Below are positions 1 through 10,223 of a stretch of 64,000 nt of DNA, piece by piece. The notes under the pieces are model-generated. The model saw only the letters and a list, made by a program, of their open reading frames with translations, did not search any database and was not told the DNA's origin. The DNA comes from Leptolyngbya sp. SIO1E4 (GTDB lineage Bacteria > Cyanobacteriota > Cyanobacteriia > Phormidesmidales > Phormidesmidaceae), in the NCBI GenBank assembly GCA_010672825.2, contig JAAHFU020000001.1:2356001-2420000 (forward strand). The letters run 5' to 3'. Position numbers and translations under genes: made by a program. Position 1 is the first letter of the stretch; the number at the start of each line of letters is the position of its first letter.

Positions 1-1021
1 CTTTGAGAGCCACTGCCAAGGAGAGCAAAAATTCGCTATTTCTGCCGCCCTTGCCGCAGTCCCCGGTCACTGTGACGGTGGTTTCACCCCCCGATAGGAT
101 GACGCAAGGGGGAGCCACTGGCTGCCCGTATTTCACCACTTGCCGCGCAATGCCTGCATGAACAATGCCTACTTGTTGAGCTTCTCCTTCAATTGCGTTG
201 CCTAAAATCAGGGGGGCATAGCCCATTTCCTGCGCTAAGGCGGCAGCGGCGGCTAAAGATTGCTGGGGCGTTGCAATGAGATGGTGGGTGGTTGTCTTCA
301 GCCGAGGATCCTCTGGCGACACGACAGGGTTGGGGTCTTTTTCCAGATAAGCCTGCACTTCTGAGGGAACTGAGAGGTCGTATTTCTGGAGAATTTGCAG
401 CGCCGCTTGGGCCGTGACGGTATCACCCACGGTGGGGCCAGAGGCGATCGCCCTTAAATCATCGCCGGGCACATCAGAAATCAGCAACGACACGACCTGG
501 GCCGGATAAGCCGCTGCCGCTAACCGCCCGCCACTGGAACGAGACAGGTTCTTCCGCACTGCGTTCATTTCCCCAATGTCTGCCCCGCAGCGCAGCAGTT
601 GCCGGTTCAAATCGGCCAAAACTTCTAAGGAGATGTCTGGAGGGGGGAGGGTCAGCAGCGCTGACCCTCCCCCGGAAATCAAGCAAATGACCAGATCCTC
701 TTCACCCAGGGGCGTCACTGTTTGCAAGATCCGCTCTGCCGCAGCCATTCCCTGGGCATCTGGGACTGGATGTGCAGCTTCTAGCACGGTGATTGTCTGT
801 GTCTTGACGCTGTGCCCATAGCGGGTGACGACCACCCCCGAGAGATCACCCTGCCAGGCCTGTTCGACCGCATGAGCCATGGCGGCAGCGGACTTGCCCG
901 CCCCAACGACAACGGTTTTGCCAAGGGGTGGCTTGGGCAAAAATTCGGGAATGCGGCGATCGGGCTGAGCAGCGGCAACGGCAGCGTCAAAAAGCGCCTG
1001 CAGGATATCGGTGGGAGGCAT
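1..1021 (-). CDS. Glycerate 2-kinase (MOFRL family), partial
   Basis: Phosphorylates D-glycerate with ATP, giving 2-phosphoglycerate in this family; in a cyanobacterium it would feed photorespiratory glycerate back into central metabolism. My reading of the minus strand gives about 340 residues of open frame starting MPPTDILQALFDAA, with the family's N-terminal glycine-rich segment VVVGAGKSAAAMA, the LISGGGSALL loop, the SDVPGDD segment and, near the edge, LSGGETTVTV and GKGGRN. The C-terminal part lies outside the window. The ATG at 1021 has no clear ribosome site; an in-frame TTG lies three codons upstream. Family assignment is firm, the exact start is not. Confidence 0.88.
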   Translation of the reverse strand, partial: MPPTDILQALFDAAVAAAQPDRRIPEFLPKPPLGKTVVVGAGKSAAAMAHAVEQAWQGDLSGVVVTRYGHSVKTQTITVLEAAHPVPDAQGMAAAERILQTVTPLGEEDLVICLISGGGSALLTLPPPDISLEVLADLNRQLLRCGADIGEMNAVRKNLSRSSGGRLAAAAYPAQVVSLLISDVPGDDLRAIASGPTVGDTVTAQAALQILQKYDLSVPSEVQAYLEKDPNPVVSPEDPRLKTTTHHLIATPQQSLAAAAALAQEMGYAPLILGNAIEGEAQQVGIVHAGIARQVVKYGQPVAPPCVILSGGETTVTVTGDCGKGGRNSEFLLSLAVALK

Positions 1022-1182
1022 CGGCAGCAAGATTAAAGGTCGGTAGAGCGTTACAGCAAAAACTCAGGTGTTGTTTCCCGCCTACAGTACTGCATAGGAG
1101 GGTATCTGCAATGTATTGAGACTTAATCTAGTCTCATCCACCCTAGATCTATCTCCCTTGTCTAAACGCGCTTCTCTAATCT

Positions 1183-3780
1183 CTATGGCCGTGCTTTTGC
1201 CTCTAATTCCTCTAAACGGCTTTTCATTTCCTGGTTGGCCTTTTTCAGTTCCTCTAAATCCTTTTGTAGTTTTTCAACGGCGGCATCCTTTTCAATCGCC
1301 TTTTGCACCTTCTGCACTGCTTCTTCAGCCCGGCGTCGCACGCGACCATCATCAATATGGTCAGCAATGCCCTGCAAGACCCTGACCGCTCCCACATCTT
1401 CCATCATGCTGAGGGCAGCAATCACCGTCATTTGAGTCAAGAATTGAGGTTCTCGCGAGATTGCTTCCAGGCGTTCTAAGATGCGTTCAACATTCGGCTT
1501 ACTCTGACCGGTTGAAATCGCGCCTAAGGCTCGGACGGCGCCTAAGCGCAACATCGAGGGCACGGCGGGTTCGGTATATCGCAGAATCAGTGCTAAGGCA
1601 GGGCCGGAAGTTTTAAATTGACTAATGCCCCCTAACGCACCAGAGCGCACAACCTCGTTCCATCCTGCTCGCTCCCGGAGCACCGTTTCTAAAATGGCCA
1701 GCGTTTCTGCCTGATCGGGAATGCCGGGGAGCTGAGACGCTCCAATCTTGCCAAGGGAACGGGCGGCGGCTGCTTCCACATAGTAGCTGGCGTCTCCCTG
1801 GTTCACCGCCTCCGTCAGGGCTTGATAGCTGCTCGGTGTCTTCACGCTGCCGAGTGCCGTCATTACTGCACGGCGAACCTTGGGATGGGGATCGCGGAGT
1901 CCTTGAAGTAGGGCCGTCACTGCCTGATCTAGTTTTAGATCCGCCAGCTGCTCAGCAACCTCTGCCCGAACTCCCCAAAAGCGATCGCCTGTCAGCGCCT
2001 TTGCTAACGCTTTCACCGCCTCTAACCCGCCTTTTTGCGCGATCGCCTCGGCGGCATAAATCCGGGAAATCGGGTCGGGATCGTGCTGTAATTGAGCTTT
2101 GAGTTCAGGTAAGGGATACTCTAACTTCACTGTTTTGGTGTAGTGATTATCCACATCAAAGCTAATGAAGTCCGGTTTGTGAGCCAATGGGAAATAGAGC
2201 GCCTGCTCTTGCTCGTGGATGCGGATCGTCATTGGCTGTACCGTTACGGTTTCTCCTTTGACGTAACCGAAACCAATGGGAATTCGGAGGTCAAACAGAC
2301 CACTTTGACTCCCTTTATCGCCTGCTTTAGCCTGGGTTTGGGTAATCGTGACTTTGGCCAGGCTGCTGTCAGCATCCCATTTGTAGGTCACCTTAAAATC
2401 TGGATGGCCGCCTCGATAGACATACTGGTCAAACAGGAAGCGCAGGTTACGCCCGGTTGTCGCTTCAATCGTGCGGATCAGATCTAAGGTTTCGACTGTT
2501 TTGTGTGCAAACGTGTTCACAAACCCCTGGATTGCCTGCCAAAAGAGGTCGTCCCCCAGCTCTGTACGGATCATGTGATAAACACAGGCACCCTTTTCAT
2601 AAATATGGCGGTCGTACAGCTCAATCGGTTCTCGATAGACATGGGTCACCATGGGACGCCGATATCGAGTTTTGTCTTCGGATAGATAGCTGCGCATTTC
2701 TCCCAAACGATAGTAAGCAGCTTCTTCCGCTCCATACTGATTGTGCGTCCACAGCACTTCGGAGTAGGTTGCCATGCCCTCTTTGACCCAAGCGTGGGAC
2801 CAGTGGTTAATCACCAATAAATCGCCAAACCACTGATGAGCCAGCTCGTGGGCGACAAGCATTTCAGAATTTGTGTTGTCCAGGGCTGCCCGTTCGTCGA
2901 GTAAGCAGCGATCCGTGAGCAGGGTGCAAGAGGTGTTTTCCATGCCGCCGAAGGTAAAGTCGGTGACGCATACCTGGGCGTATTTGGGAAAAGCGTAGCG
3001 GTAGCCAAAGCGATCGCTAAAGAACGCAATCATGGCGGGGGTCTTACCCATGGTGCGCTGAGCATCTGCCTGACGCCCTCTCTGGGCGTAATAGGTCACC
3101 GGGATGCCATCCCACTCGTCGCGAATCTCATCGAAATCTCCCACTGCCAGGGTCATTAGGTAAGTCGGATGTACCTGCTTTTGTACCCAATGGAAAATCT
3201 TGTTGTCTCCCTCGGCAATGGTCTTTACCAGTTCCCCGTTGGAGATGGCCTGGTACTGTTTGGGTACCCGGACGCGCACCTCGCTAGTCGACAGCTGACC
3301 GGGATAGTCAAAACAGGGAAACCAATAGCGGGAATCTTCATCTTCTCCCTGGGTCCATACCAACACGGGCTTGTTTGGTTGATGCTCAGTGGGCGCAACA
3401 AAATACAGCCCCCGCTGGGGGTTTTCGCTGCGATAAGCGATCGTAAGCTCGATGGATTGCCCTGCAGTGGTGGGGTGGCTGAGGGTCACATGCAATGCTT
3501 CTCCATCGTGGTCAAACGCTTGGGACAGGTTGCCAATCATGACCGACTCGATGTGAAGTGTGACCGCATCCAAGGTGAGATGGGTCAGCCCGCTACGTAC
3601 CGGCTTCAGGCGAATCTGACACGTGCCCGTGTAGCGCTGTTGAGGGATATCCAATGACAGATCCAGGGCAATATGCTCAACCTGACCTGGGCGATCAGGG
3701 GTGTAGTGGGGTCTGGCTCCTGGGAGTTCAAAAGACTTATGTTTAGGGGCTTCGGTGTCAAATCGAGAGAAGTACGACAT
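1183..3780 (-). CDS. M1 family zinc aminopeptidase with C-terminal HEAT repeats
   Basis: Removes N-terminal amino acids from peptides in the cytoplasm. The 865-residue product has the exopeptidase motif GGMEN (278-282), the zinc site HELAH (311-315) and the third zinc ligand, the Glu in KEGMATYSE (E334), so the catalytic core looks intact. From about residue 560 it changes to alpha-helical HEAT/PBS-lyase-like repeats (YAAEAIAQKGG, RRAVMTALGSV, MLRLGAVRALGAI), then a charged coiled coil over the last 50 residues (LQKDLEELKKANQEMKSRLEELE). The HEAT segment suggests protein partners. It reads toward the glycerate kinase gene with about 160 bp between them and is probably transcribed alone. No signal peptide is visible. 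Confidence 0.93.
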   Translation of the reverse strand: MSYFSRFDTEAPKHKSFELPGARPHYTPDRPGQVEHIALDLSLDIPQQRYTGTCQIRLKPVRSGLTHLTLDAVTLHIESVMIGNLSQAFDHDGEALHVTLSHPTTAGQSIELTIAYRSENPQRGLYFVAPTEHQPNKPVLVWTQGEDEDSRYWFPCFDYPGQLSTSEVRVRVPKQYQAISNGELVKTIAEGDNKIFHWVQKQVHPTYLMTLAVGDFDEIRDEWDGIPVTYYAQRGRQADAQRTMGKTPAMIAFFSDRFGYRYAFPKYAQVCVTDFTFGGMENTSCTLLTDRCLLDERAALDNTNSEMLVAHELAHQWFGDLLVINHWSHAWVKEGMATYSEVLWTHNQYGAEEAAYYRLGEMRSYLSEDKTRYRRPMVTHVYREPIELYDRHIYEKGACVYHMIRTELGDDLFWQAIQGFVNTFAHKTVETLDLIRTIEATTGRNLRFLFDQYVYRGGHPDFKVTYKWDADSSLAKVTITQTQAKAGDKGSQSGLFDLRIPIGFGYVKGETVTVQPMTIRIHEQEQALYFPLAHKPDFISFDVDNHYTKTVKLEYPLPELKAQLQHDPDPISRIYAAEAIAQKGGLEAVKALAKALTGDRFWGVRAEVAEQLADLKLDQAVTALLQGLRDPHPKVRRAVMTALGSVKTPSSYQALTEAVNQGDASYYVEAAAARSLGKIGASQLPGIPDQAETLAILETVLRERAGWNEVVRSGALGGISQFKTSGPALALILRYTEPAVPSMLRLGAVRALGAISTGQSKPNVERILERLEAISREPQFLTQMTVIAALSMMEDVGAVRVLQGIADHIDDGRVRRRAEEAVQKVQKAIEKDAAVEKLQKDLEELKKANQEMKSRLEELEAKARP

Positions 3781-4020
3781 GATGCGGATTCCTTGGAGCG
3801 TTAGACGATTTCAGGCATGTGATGGGTTGAAAGAACAGCCCAGACAGGGTCAGCACAGTCTTGGCCGGAGCTGCTCCGAATTGTATAAATTAAATCCTGT
3901 TTACCAGGGTAGCGCTTGCGTTTACTTAAAGACTGCTAAACTTCCCTCGAATTGCGGGATCCTCAGCAAGTTTGCAAGACTAATGGTCGTATCCCTGAGT
4001 TGATCAAGAAATAGCAGCCA

Positions 4021-4803
4021 TTAACGAAACCAGTCAGCGATTTCTGCGACGCCTGTGATCTCAGCATCGGGTTTCACGGCCAGTTGCTCAACGAGGTGAG
4101 GGCGGTATTTCCCACTTTTTACCAAAATACCTTTCATTCCTACCGCCTGGGCACCAGCAACGTCGGCTTCAATATCATCTCCGATCATCGCAATTTGGGC
4201 AGCGGGCAGTTCTAGGTCTGCGATCGCATTTTGAAAAAAGAAAGAATTAGGCTTGCCCGCCACGATGGCCTGCTGATCGGTGGCATATTCTAGCCCGGCC
4301 ACAAAGGCACCAATATCTAGCTGCAGTCCGGCTTCCCATTGCCAAAACTTGCCTCGGTGTAGGGCGATCAATCGCGCTCCCTGCATCATCAGGCGAAAGG
4401 CCCGGTTCATGAGGCGATAGTCCCAGGCATCTCCCATATCCCCCAAAACGATTACATCGGCCTGGGTCTCAGACATAGGAAATTCAGCAAAATCCTGCTG
4501 CGCATCTTCTGTCAACAGGGGATAAATGGTTGGGGTTCCCATCTTTCGCAGGTGCAAGACAGCCGCATAGGCAGCGCTGATAATTTCTGACGGCTCAATT
4601 GGCAGATCCATGGCCTTAAGGCTTTGGCTCATGGTTTGCGTGGACTGGGTCGTATTGTTAGTGGCATAACGGTAGGGTAGCCCACTTTTTTGAATGGCTG
4701 CGATCGCCTCCATAGTGCCTGGCAAGGTGCGGTGGGCGACATAAAAAACACCATTGAGATCCAATAACAATCCCTTCACGTCCGTTAGCGCATCGGGTAG
4801 CAT
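4021..4803 (-). CDS. HAD-superfamily IIA phosphatase
   Basis: Cytoplasmic haloacid-dehalogenase hydrolase of the NagD/LHPP-like class IIA. The product starts MLPDALTDVKGLLLDLNGVF: motif I is D-L-N-G-V, with Asn where DxD members have the second Asp, as in several LHPP-type relatives. Motif II is the ATNNTTQS segment, motif III the Lys in VAGKPNSFF, and motif IV is MIGDDIEADVAGAQ, so three of four motifs are canonical. I prefer the start at 4803 over an in-frame one 20 codons upstream, because GAGAGGG sits six bases before this ATG. The substrate cannot be read from sequence. It diverges from the aminotransferase gene that follows. Confidence 0.85.
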   Translation of the reverse strand: MLPDALTDVKGLLLDLNGVFYVAHRTLPGTMEAIAAIQKSGLPYRYATNNTTQSTQTMSQSLKAMDLPIEPSEIISAAYAAVLHLRKMGTPTIYPLLTEDAQQDFAEFPMSETQADVIVLGDMGDAWDYRLMNRAFRLMMQGARLIALHRGKFWQWEAGLQLDIGAFVAGLEYATDQQAIVAGKPNSFFFQNAIADLELPAAQIAMIGDDIEADVAGAQAVGMKGILVKSGKYRPHLVEQLAVKPDAEITGVAEIADWFR

Positions 4804-4971
4804 GAATTCCCTCTCTGTTGTCGTGCTGCCTACTTTCCAGAAGCGTACTGATATCTCGCTCAAGGAAGTGGCTTAGCCTTTACCGTTCTGCGATCTTACT
4901 CGTCAGGGCTTGTGGATAAAGCCTGGGGTGAGCCCATCAGCAGTCGGCATCGATTCTTAGGATTTGCGGTA

Positions 4972-5796
4972 ATGTCCTCGGTTTCCCAGCCTCCGTGTTA
5001 TTGGTACGACGGTCAGCTCTTTTCTGAGAGCACCCTATCGCTGCCTATTCAAGAGCCGGGTTTGCTCTACGGGGCTACGGTTTTTACGACAGTTCGTGTG
5101 TATGAAAAAGCCCTTTCTCACCCCTGGACGGCTTGGCCAGCCCATATAGACCGGATGACGCAATCGCTGCAAGCATTTGCATGGCCCTTGCCTGACTGGG
5201 GTCAGATACGACAAGGTGCAGAGGGGCTGGCCCAGAGGTATCCAATTCTGAGGGTAACGGTGTTCTCCGATGGGCGATCGCTGATTTTGGGGCGATCGCT
5301 GCCGACTAATCTCACTACCCTCCAGGCTGAGGGCGTGACCGCTTGGGTGGCTGACTCCCCTGACTACAGCCGTCCTTTACCTGGGCACAAAACCGGCAAT
5401 TACCTCAGCTGTTGGCTCGCGCGTCAGGTAGCCCAGCGGGTGGGTGCCCAAGAAGCGATTCTCATTAACGAACAGGGCCACTGGTTAGAGACCAGCACAG
5501 GCAATCTGTGGGGCTGGGCAAACGGCGCTTGGTGGACACCGCCATTAGCCACCAGGATTTTGCCAGGGATCTTGCGATCTCGCCTTGTGCAAGGTTTACA
5601 AGCTCAAGGGCACACTGTGATGAGAATCCCGTGGACGCCAGAACAGGTGACCCAGTTTACCTGCTTGGCTTACACCAACAGCGTTGTAGAAGTCATCCCC
5701 ATCCGGTCAGTTCTGCGAGGTGCTGCTTCCGTGAACTACAATCCAGATCATGGGAAATTGCGATACCTCGATACTGCCTGGCGATCAGCAGGCTAG
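4972..5796 (+). CDS. Class IV PLP aminotransferase/lyase (PabC- or IlvE-like)
   Basis: Fold-type IV PLP enzyme of about 275 residues. It has the N-terminal YDGQLFSESTLSLPIQEPGLLYGATVFTT block typical of the family (split here: YDGQLF..., then EPGLLYGATVF), the PLP-lysine region GHKTGNYL, and the C-terminal LETSTGNLWG and LPGILRSRL blocks. In cyanobacteria this size and divergence usually mean 4-amino-4-deoxychorismate lyase (folate pathway), but branched-chain or D-amino-acid aminotransferase cannot be excluded. An in-frame start 20 codons upstream exists; ATG 4972 is preferred because conserved sequence begins there, with AGGA about ten bases upstream. Confidence 0.82.
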   Translation: MSSVSQPPCYWYDGQLFSESTLSLPIQEPGLLYGATVFTTVRVYEKALSHPWTAWPAHIDRMTQSLQAFAWPLPDWGQIRQGAEGLAQRYPILRVTVFSDGRSLILGRSLPTNLTTLQAEGVTAWVADSPDYSRPLPGHKTGNYLSCWLARQVAQRVGAQEAILINEQGHWLETSTGNLWGWANGAWWTPPLATRILPGILRSRLVQGLQAQGHTVMRIPWTPEQVTQFTCLAYTNSVVEVIPIRSVLRGAASVNYNPDHGKLRYLDTAWRSAG

Positions 5797-5954
5797 CTAA
5801 ATTCCGAAGTGAATTCTGAAGATGAGTTAACATTATTTAATACTTGTCGTAATCTCTTGGCTTTATCTGCTCTACAGCGATTAGCTCTTAAGACTCTGAT
5901 TTGAGAAGTTGTAAAGACAATCAACCGTTCTGACGTGTTTGGAGGAATAACTGC

Positions 5955-7802
5955 GTGAACAAGCGGTGGAGAAATGCAGGGCTATACGCACTACTTGTCG
6001 TAGTCGTCATCGCACTTGCTACAGCAATTTTTGACAATTCGGGCCAAGAAACCCAGACTTTGCGCTATAGCGATTTCCTAGGTGCAGTCAATGACGGCAG
6101 CATTGAGCGTGTCAGTATCAGTGCTGATCGGTCACGGGCGCGTTTTACCAATCCCGACCCTGATGTCGGTGGTCAGGCAACTGTCAACCTTCCCAACGAC
6201 CCCGACTTAATCAGCATTCTCGAATCCAACAATGTTGACATTGTTGTCTTTCCTCAAAACGATGACAGTGTTGTAGTGCGCCTGTTCAGCACCTTACTCA
6301 TTCCGATTTTGCTGCTGGTAGTGCTCTTTTTTGTTCTCCGCCGAGCTCAAAATGGTCCCGGTAGCCAAGCCATGAACTTTGGGAAGTCGAAGGCACGGGT
6401 ACAGATGGAGCCTCAGACTCAAGTCACCTTCGGCGATGTTGCAGGCATCGAGCAGGCCAAGCTGGAATTGACTGAGGTGGTTGACTTCCTCAAGAATGCT
6501 GATCGCTTCACGGCTGTGGGTGCCAAGATTCCTAAAGGGGTATTGCTTGTTGGACCTCCGGGAACGGGTAAGACGCTCTTAGCACGTGCAGTAGCTGGAG
6601 AAGCAGGCGTACCATTCTTCTCCATTTCAGGTTCTGAGTTTGTTGAAATGTTCGTAGGGGTCGGTGCGTCTCGGGTCCGTGACCTGTTCGAACAAGCCAA
6701 GAACAACGCGCCTTGTATTGTCTTCATTGATGAGATTGACGCAGTCGGACGGCAGCGAGGGGCTGGACTTGGCGGTGGTAACGATGAGCGGGAACAAACC
6801 CTCAACCAACTCTTGACTGAGATGGACGGGTTTGAAGGTAATACTGGCATCATCATCATCGCAGCGACTAACCGTCCAGATGTCCTGGATGCAGCCTTGC
6901 TCCGCCCAGGTCGATTCGACCGTCAGGTCGTTGTTGATCGCCCCGACTTTGCGGGCCGTTTAGAAATCCTGAAGGTTCATGCCCGTGGCAAGACCTTCGC
7001 AAAGGATGTAGACCTTGAAAAGATTGCCCGCCGCACCCCTGGCTTTACTGGGGCAGACCTTTCTAACCTACTGAATGAGGCTGCGATTTTGGCGGCGCGC
7101 CGTAATCTTACCGAAATCTCCATGGATGAGGTGAATGATGCCATTGATCGCGTTCTGGCCGGGCCTGAGAAGAAAGATCGCGTGATGAGCGAAAAGCGCA
7201 AAGAACTCGTCGCTTATCATGAAGCCGGTCATGCTCTGGTGGGTGCTTTAATGCCTGACTATGACCCTGTTCAGAAGATCAGCATCATCCCTCGGGGGCG
7301 TGCTGGAGGGCTTACCTGGTTTACCCCGAGCGAAGAGCGCCTTGAGTCTGGTCTGTACTCTCGCTCCTATTTGCAAAATCAGATGGCGGTTGCCCTAGGG
7401 GGTCGTCTGGCTGAAGAGATTATCTACGGCAATGAAGAGGTCACAACTGGGGCCTCTAATGACTTGCAGCAGGTTGCACGGGTCGCACGTCAAATGATTA
7501 CCCGTTTTGGGATGAGCGAGGCGTTGGGACCGGTTGCGCTAGGGCGTCAGCAAGGCAACATGTTCTTAGGGCGTGATATCTCAGCTGAGCGAGACTTTTC
7601 TGAGGAAACGGCTGCCACTATTGATGAAGAAGTCCGTAAGCTAGTTGACCAAGCCTATCAGCGAGCCAAGCAGGTTTTAGTGGAGAACCGCGCGGTGCTG
7701 GATAAGCTTGCACTCATGCTAGTAGAGAAGGAGACCGTGGATTCTGAAGAGTTACAGAACCTCTTGAACACCAACCCTGTCAAGATGGCTCCTTTGGTAT
7801 AG
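5955..7802 (+). CDS. ftsH: ATP-dependent zinc metalloprotease FtsH (FtsH3-type)
   Basis: Membrane-anchored AAA+ protease that extracts and degrades membrane proteins; cyanobacterial homologues act in photosystem II repair and iron acclimation. The 615-residue protein has transmembrane segments at about 10-26 and 108-128, Walker A GPPGTGKT (200-207), Walker B with the FIDEID signature (257-262), the second region of homology ATNRPDVLD, and the zinc motif HEAGH (422-426). The N-terminus [14 protein letters not shown] and the segment [20 protein letters not shown] match what I recall of the essential FtsH3 type of Synechocystis (slr1604). The start is GTG, preceded by GGAGGAA at a good distance. 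It is followed by a strong terminator and looks monocistronic. Confidence 0.97.
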   Translation: MNKRWRNAGLYALLVVVVIALATAIFDNSGQETQTLRYSDFLGAVNDGSIERVSISADRSRARFTNPDPDVGGQATVNLPNDPDLISILESNNVDIVVFPQNDDSVVVRLFSTLLIPILLLVVLFFVLRRAQNGPGSQAMNFGKSKARVQMEPQTQVTFGDVAGIEQAKLELTEVVDFLKNADRFTAVGAKIPKGVLLVGPPGTGKTLLARAVAGEAGVPFFSISGSEFVEMFVGVGASRVRDLFEQAKNNAPCIVFIDEIDAVGRQRGAGLGGGNDEREQTLNQLLTEMDGFEGNTGIIIIAATNRPDVLDAALLRPGRFDRQVVVDRPDFAGRLEILKVHARGKTFAKDVDLEKIARRTPGFTGADLSNLLNEAAILAARRNLTEISMDEVNDAIDRVLAGPEKKDRVMSEKRKELVAYHEAGHALVGALMPDYDPVQKISIIPRGRAGGLTWFTPSEERLESGLYSRSYLQNQMAVALGGRLAEEIIYGNEEVTTGASNDLQQVARVARQMITRFGMSEALGPVALGRQQGNMFLGRDISAERDFSEETAATIDEEVRKLVDQAYQRAKQVLVENRAVLDKLALMLVEKETVDSEELQNLLNTNPVKMAPLV

Positions 7803-7840
7803 CAAAGACCTTTGTTGGCTTAAGGTCATTATCAAGTGAA

Positions 7841-7868
7841 AAAAAAGGCTCCTGCGGGAGCCTTTTTT
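7841..7868. terminator. Intrinsic terminator after ftsH
   Basis: A six-base-pair stem GGCTCC/GGAGCC (7847-7852 with 7857-7862) and loop TGCG is flanked by six A and six T, so it can work in both directions. It lies 38 bases after the ftsH stop codon. Confidence 0.88.
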
Positions 7869-8153
7869 AATGGATGAGTAGCGTACAAATGGCTTTTCTC
7901 CATGACAGCCATGGGTTCAGCTTGCGCTTGAATCGCTGTGCAACAGCTATAGCAGCCGCATTTGTTTTAACGCGGTCCAGATAACTCAACCGCTCTCTCA
8001 TCAAGCGTTTCTATTCATCCTTCTGCCTTTTGCTATATCACTGGATGGCGCTGACGTCAGCCATTATGAATTGCCGAAAGCTTTTAGATTCCGTAGGGAT
8101 GGGCACTGCTTATCGACGCTAAGTCAGTGCCATTCAGCTTGCTTAGACGCTCG
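7869..8153. other. Intergenic spacer with 12-bp palindrome
   Basis: No credible gene. The one notable element is the perfect palindrome GCTGACGTCAGC at 8050-8061, about 90 bases past the 3' end of the response regulator gene. It could be an operator remnant or chance. Confidence 0.4.
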
Positions 8154-8684
8154 CTACTTCAGCTTTTGCCGGATGAATGCCAGAATCTTCGCGACTTGTC
8201 CCTTGAGTTGAGCGACCTCGGTTTCTAATTTAGCCACTTGAGCCTGAAGCGCTTGAATTTCTGCCGCGTCTCCACCACCAGCAGAAGCGGCTGCCTTTGG
8301 TCGAGGTTTCCGCGCTTTGACCATTGCCCCTTTGATGGCTTCGATCAGCTCTTTTTGCTCAAAGGGTTTTTGAATAAACTCAAAAAACTCAAAAGGTTCG
8401 GATATTTTCTCCGTGACTTCCTCTTTCCGTCCAGACATCAACACGAGAGGAATATGTTGTAGGTCGGGCTGCCCCTGAACTTCCTGAAAGACTTCCCAAC
8501 CGCTCATTCGGGGCAGCAAAAAGTCGAGCATGATGAGATTAGGGCGTTGCTCACGGATGGCGTTCAAACCTTCGACCCCATCTTGGGCTTCTAAGACTTC
8601 AAAATTGCCTTTGGGCAGCATGTCCCGTACGCGCATACGAATAACGCGACTGTCATCAATGACTAGGATTTTGTGCGTTGCCAC
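8154..8684 (-). CDS. Single-domain response regulator with C-terminal coiled coil
   Basis: CheY-like receiver for two-component signalling. The receiver (about 4-121) has the acidic pair in VIDDSR, the phospho-acceptor Asp in LIMLDFLLPR, the Thr/Ser position in VLMSGRK and the conserved Lys in FIQKPFEQ. Instead of a DNA-binding domain there is an Ala/Gly linker and a heptad-repeat coiled coil (LQAQVAKLETEVAQLKGQVAK) ending in a basic tail, so the output is probably by protein contact or oligomerisation. No histidine kinase gene is near, so the partner is unknown. Upstream GAGGAG stands close to the ATG at 8684. Confidence 0.9.
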   Translation of the reverse strand: MATHKILVIDDSRVIRMRVRDMLPKGNFEVLEAQDGVEGLNAIREQRPNLIMLDFLLPRMSGWEVFQEVQGQPDLQHIPLVLMSGRKEEVTEKISEPFEFFEFIQKPFEQKELIEAIKGAMVKARKPRPKAAASAGGGDAAEIQALQAQVAKLETEVAQLKGQVAKILAFIRQKLK

Positions 8685-9117
8685 AATTAACTCCTCTACG
8701 GTAATGATGCAATTGGCTAGGATACGCCTTCCAGGCAGCTCTAGCAGACACAGCTACTCTTTGATGCTGCCGCCTTATTAAAGGCTACCAAGTGCCGATC
8801 ACGTCCAGACATGGATTTGACAGCTCAAGCAACAAAGCTTGTCAGGCAAATGGTAACGAAGTTTTGGGCAAGCGGGGCAAAACACCTCAGAATTTTGCAG
8901 ATACATCTGAGCAGTATCCTATGAAGAATGCCTGCTAAGACAACGAGTCGCCATATAGGCGCTTTTCTGAGTTAGGCAGATCTGCCCGATCAGGACGAGT
9001 TTGGCCTTTAGAATTGAGATACTTACCTAGCTCGGTGGTTAGTGTACCCACACGCCATCCTGCGTTATCGCTCTCAGCTTTCTAGCGTTTGCTGTAGCCT
9101 TCGTTATTCCGGGGAAT
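8685..9117. other. Divergent spacer, response regulator / lipA
   Basis: A 433-base region between divergently read genes, presumably holding both promoters. I found no credible ORF, RNA gene or convincing operator. GGGGAA immediately before the lipA ATG is the probable ribosome site. Confidence 0.4.
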
Positions 9118-10005
9118 ATGCCTCAATCGACCTCTGAGTTTGTTAACTTACCTGCCTGGTTAAGACCGTCTATTGGCCGGGCCAGTGATCTCTCAACGGT
9201 TCAACGCATTATTAAGCAACGGGGCATTCATACCATTTGCGAAGAGGGTCGGTGCCCTAATCGAGGCGAATGCTATGGCAATAAAACCGCTACATTTTTG
9301 TTGATGGGGCCAACTTGTACGCGGTCTTGTGCTTTCTGCCAGGTTGATAAAGGCCATGCCCCCATGCCGCTTGATCCTACAGAGCCTGAGAAAGTTGCTG
9401 ACTCGATCGCATTGTTGGGGTTGCAATATGTGGTGTTAACTTCTGTGGCTCGGGATGATTTGCCTGACAAAGGAGCTAGCTGGTTTGTCCAAACGATCGC
9501 GGCCATTCGCGCTCGTGCTTCCAATACCCAGGTAGAAGTCCTAACACCAGATTTTTGGGGTGGGGAGCAAGCTGCCCAACGCCAGCGTCAGCGAGTTGCA
9601 ACTGTTGTTCAGGCTCAACCTGCCTGCTATAACCACAACGTTGAAACGGTGAAGCGGTTACAAAACCCTGTGCGGCGAGGCGGTCGCTATGATCGCTCAC
9701 TGGCCGTGCTGCGCTATGTCAAAGAACTGAATCCTCAAATTCCTACAAAATCAGGGCTGATGCTTGGCCACGGCGAGACGGAGGCTGAGATCATTGAAAC
9801 TTTACAAGATTTACGAGCCGTTGACTGCGATCGCGTCACCCTGGGGCAATACATGCGGCCCTCTTTAGCCCATTTACCCGTACAGAAATATTGGACGCCA
9901 GAGGAGTTTGACCATTTGGGGGCGATCGCCCGTTCCCTAGGATTCTCCCATGTGCGCTCTGGCCCGTTAGTTCGCAGTTCTTACCACGCTGGGGAAGCAC
10001 CTTAA
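9118..10005 (+). CDS. lipA: Lipoyl synthase
   Basis: Radical-SAM enzyme that inserts two sulfurs into protein-bound octanoyl groups to make lipoyl cofactors for 2-oxoacid dehydrogenases and the glycine cleavage system. It has the auxiliary-cluster cysteines C41, C46 and C52 ([12 protein letters not shown]), the radical-SAM CxxxCxxC at C67, C71 and C74, and the C-terminal serine motif RSSYHA that ligates the auxiliary cluster. At 295 residues it is full length. The partner octanoyltransferase lipB is at 55.4 kb in this window, not in an operon with it. Cyanobacteria often carry two lipA copies; whether this genome does cannot be seen here. Confidence 0.96.
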   Translation: MPQSTSEFVNLPAWLRPSIGRASDLSTVQRIIKQRGIHTICEEGRCPNRGECYGNKTATFLLMGPTCTRSCAFCQVDKGHAPMPLDPTEPEKVADSIALLGLQYVVLTSVARDDLPDKGASWFVQTIAAIRARASNTQVEVLTPDFWGGEQAAQRQRQRVATVVQAQPACYNHNVETVKRLQNPVRRGGRYDRSLAVLRYVKELNPQIPTKSGLMLGHGETEAEIIETLQDLRAVDCDRVTLGQYMRPSLAHLPVQKYWTPEEFDHLGAIARSLGFSHVRSGPLVRSSYHAGEAP

Positions 10006-10223
10006 GTATCGAAGCAGCCCTGAGGTGATGGGATGGATAACAGGGGCATTGGCTGTGCTACCCACCGCCGTGAGTCTGGATGTTTAGATTTGGCTGTCTA
10101 AATTCTATCTCTGTTACTTCTGAGGTACTTCTGACCCTGCCTTAAAGGCCTTCTCTTACCCACTCCCCACTCCGCTCTCTCGACGATAGAATCTAGAAGT
10201 AATTCCCTTGTAGGAGGCTGGTT

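Noticed and set aside
6419-7201. Antisense frames of up to 146 codons inside ftsH
   Set aside because: They mirror the codon bias of the strongly conserved ftsH coding strand.
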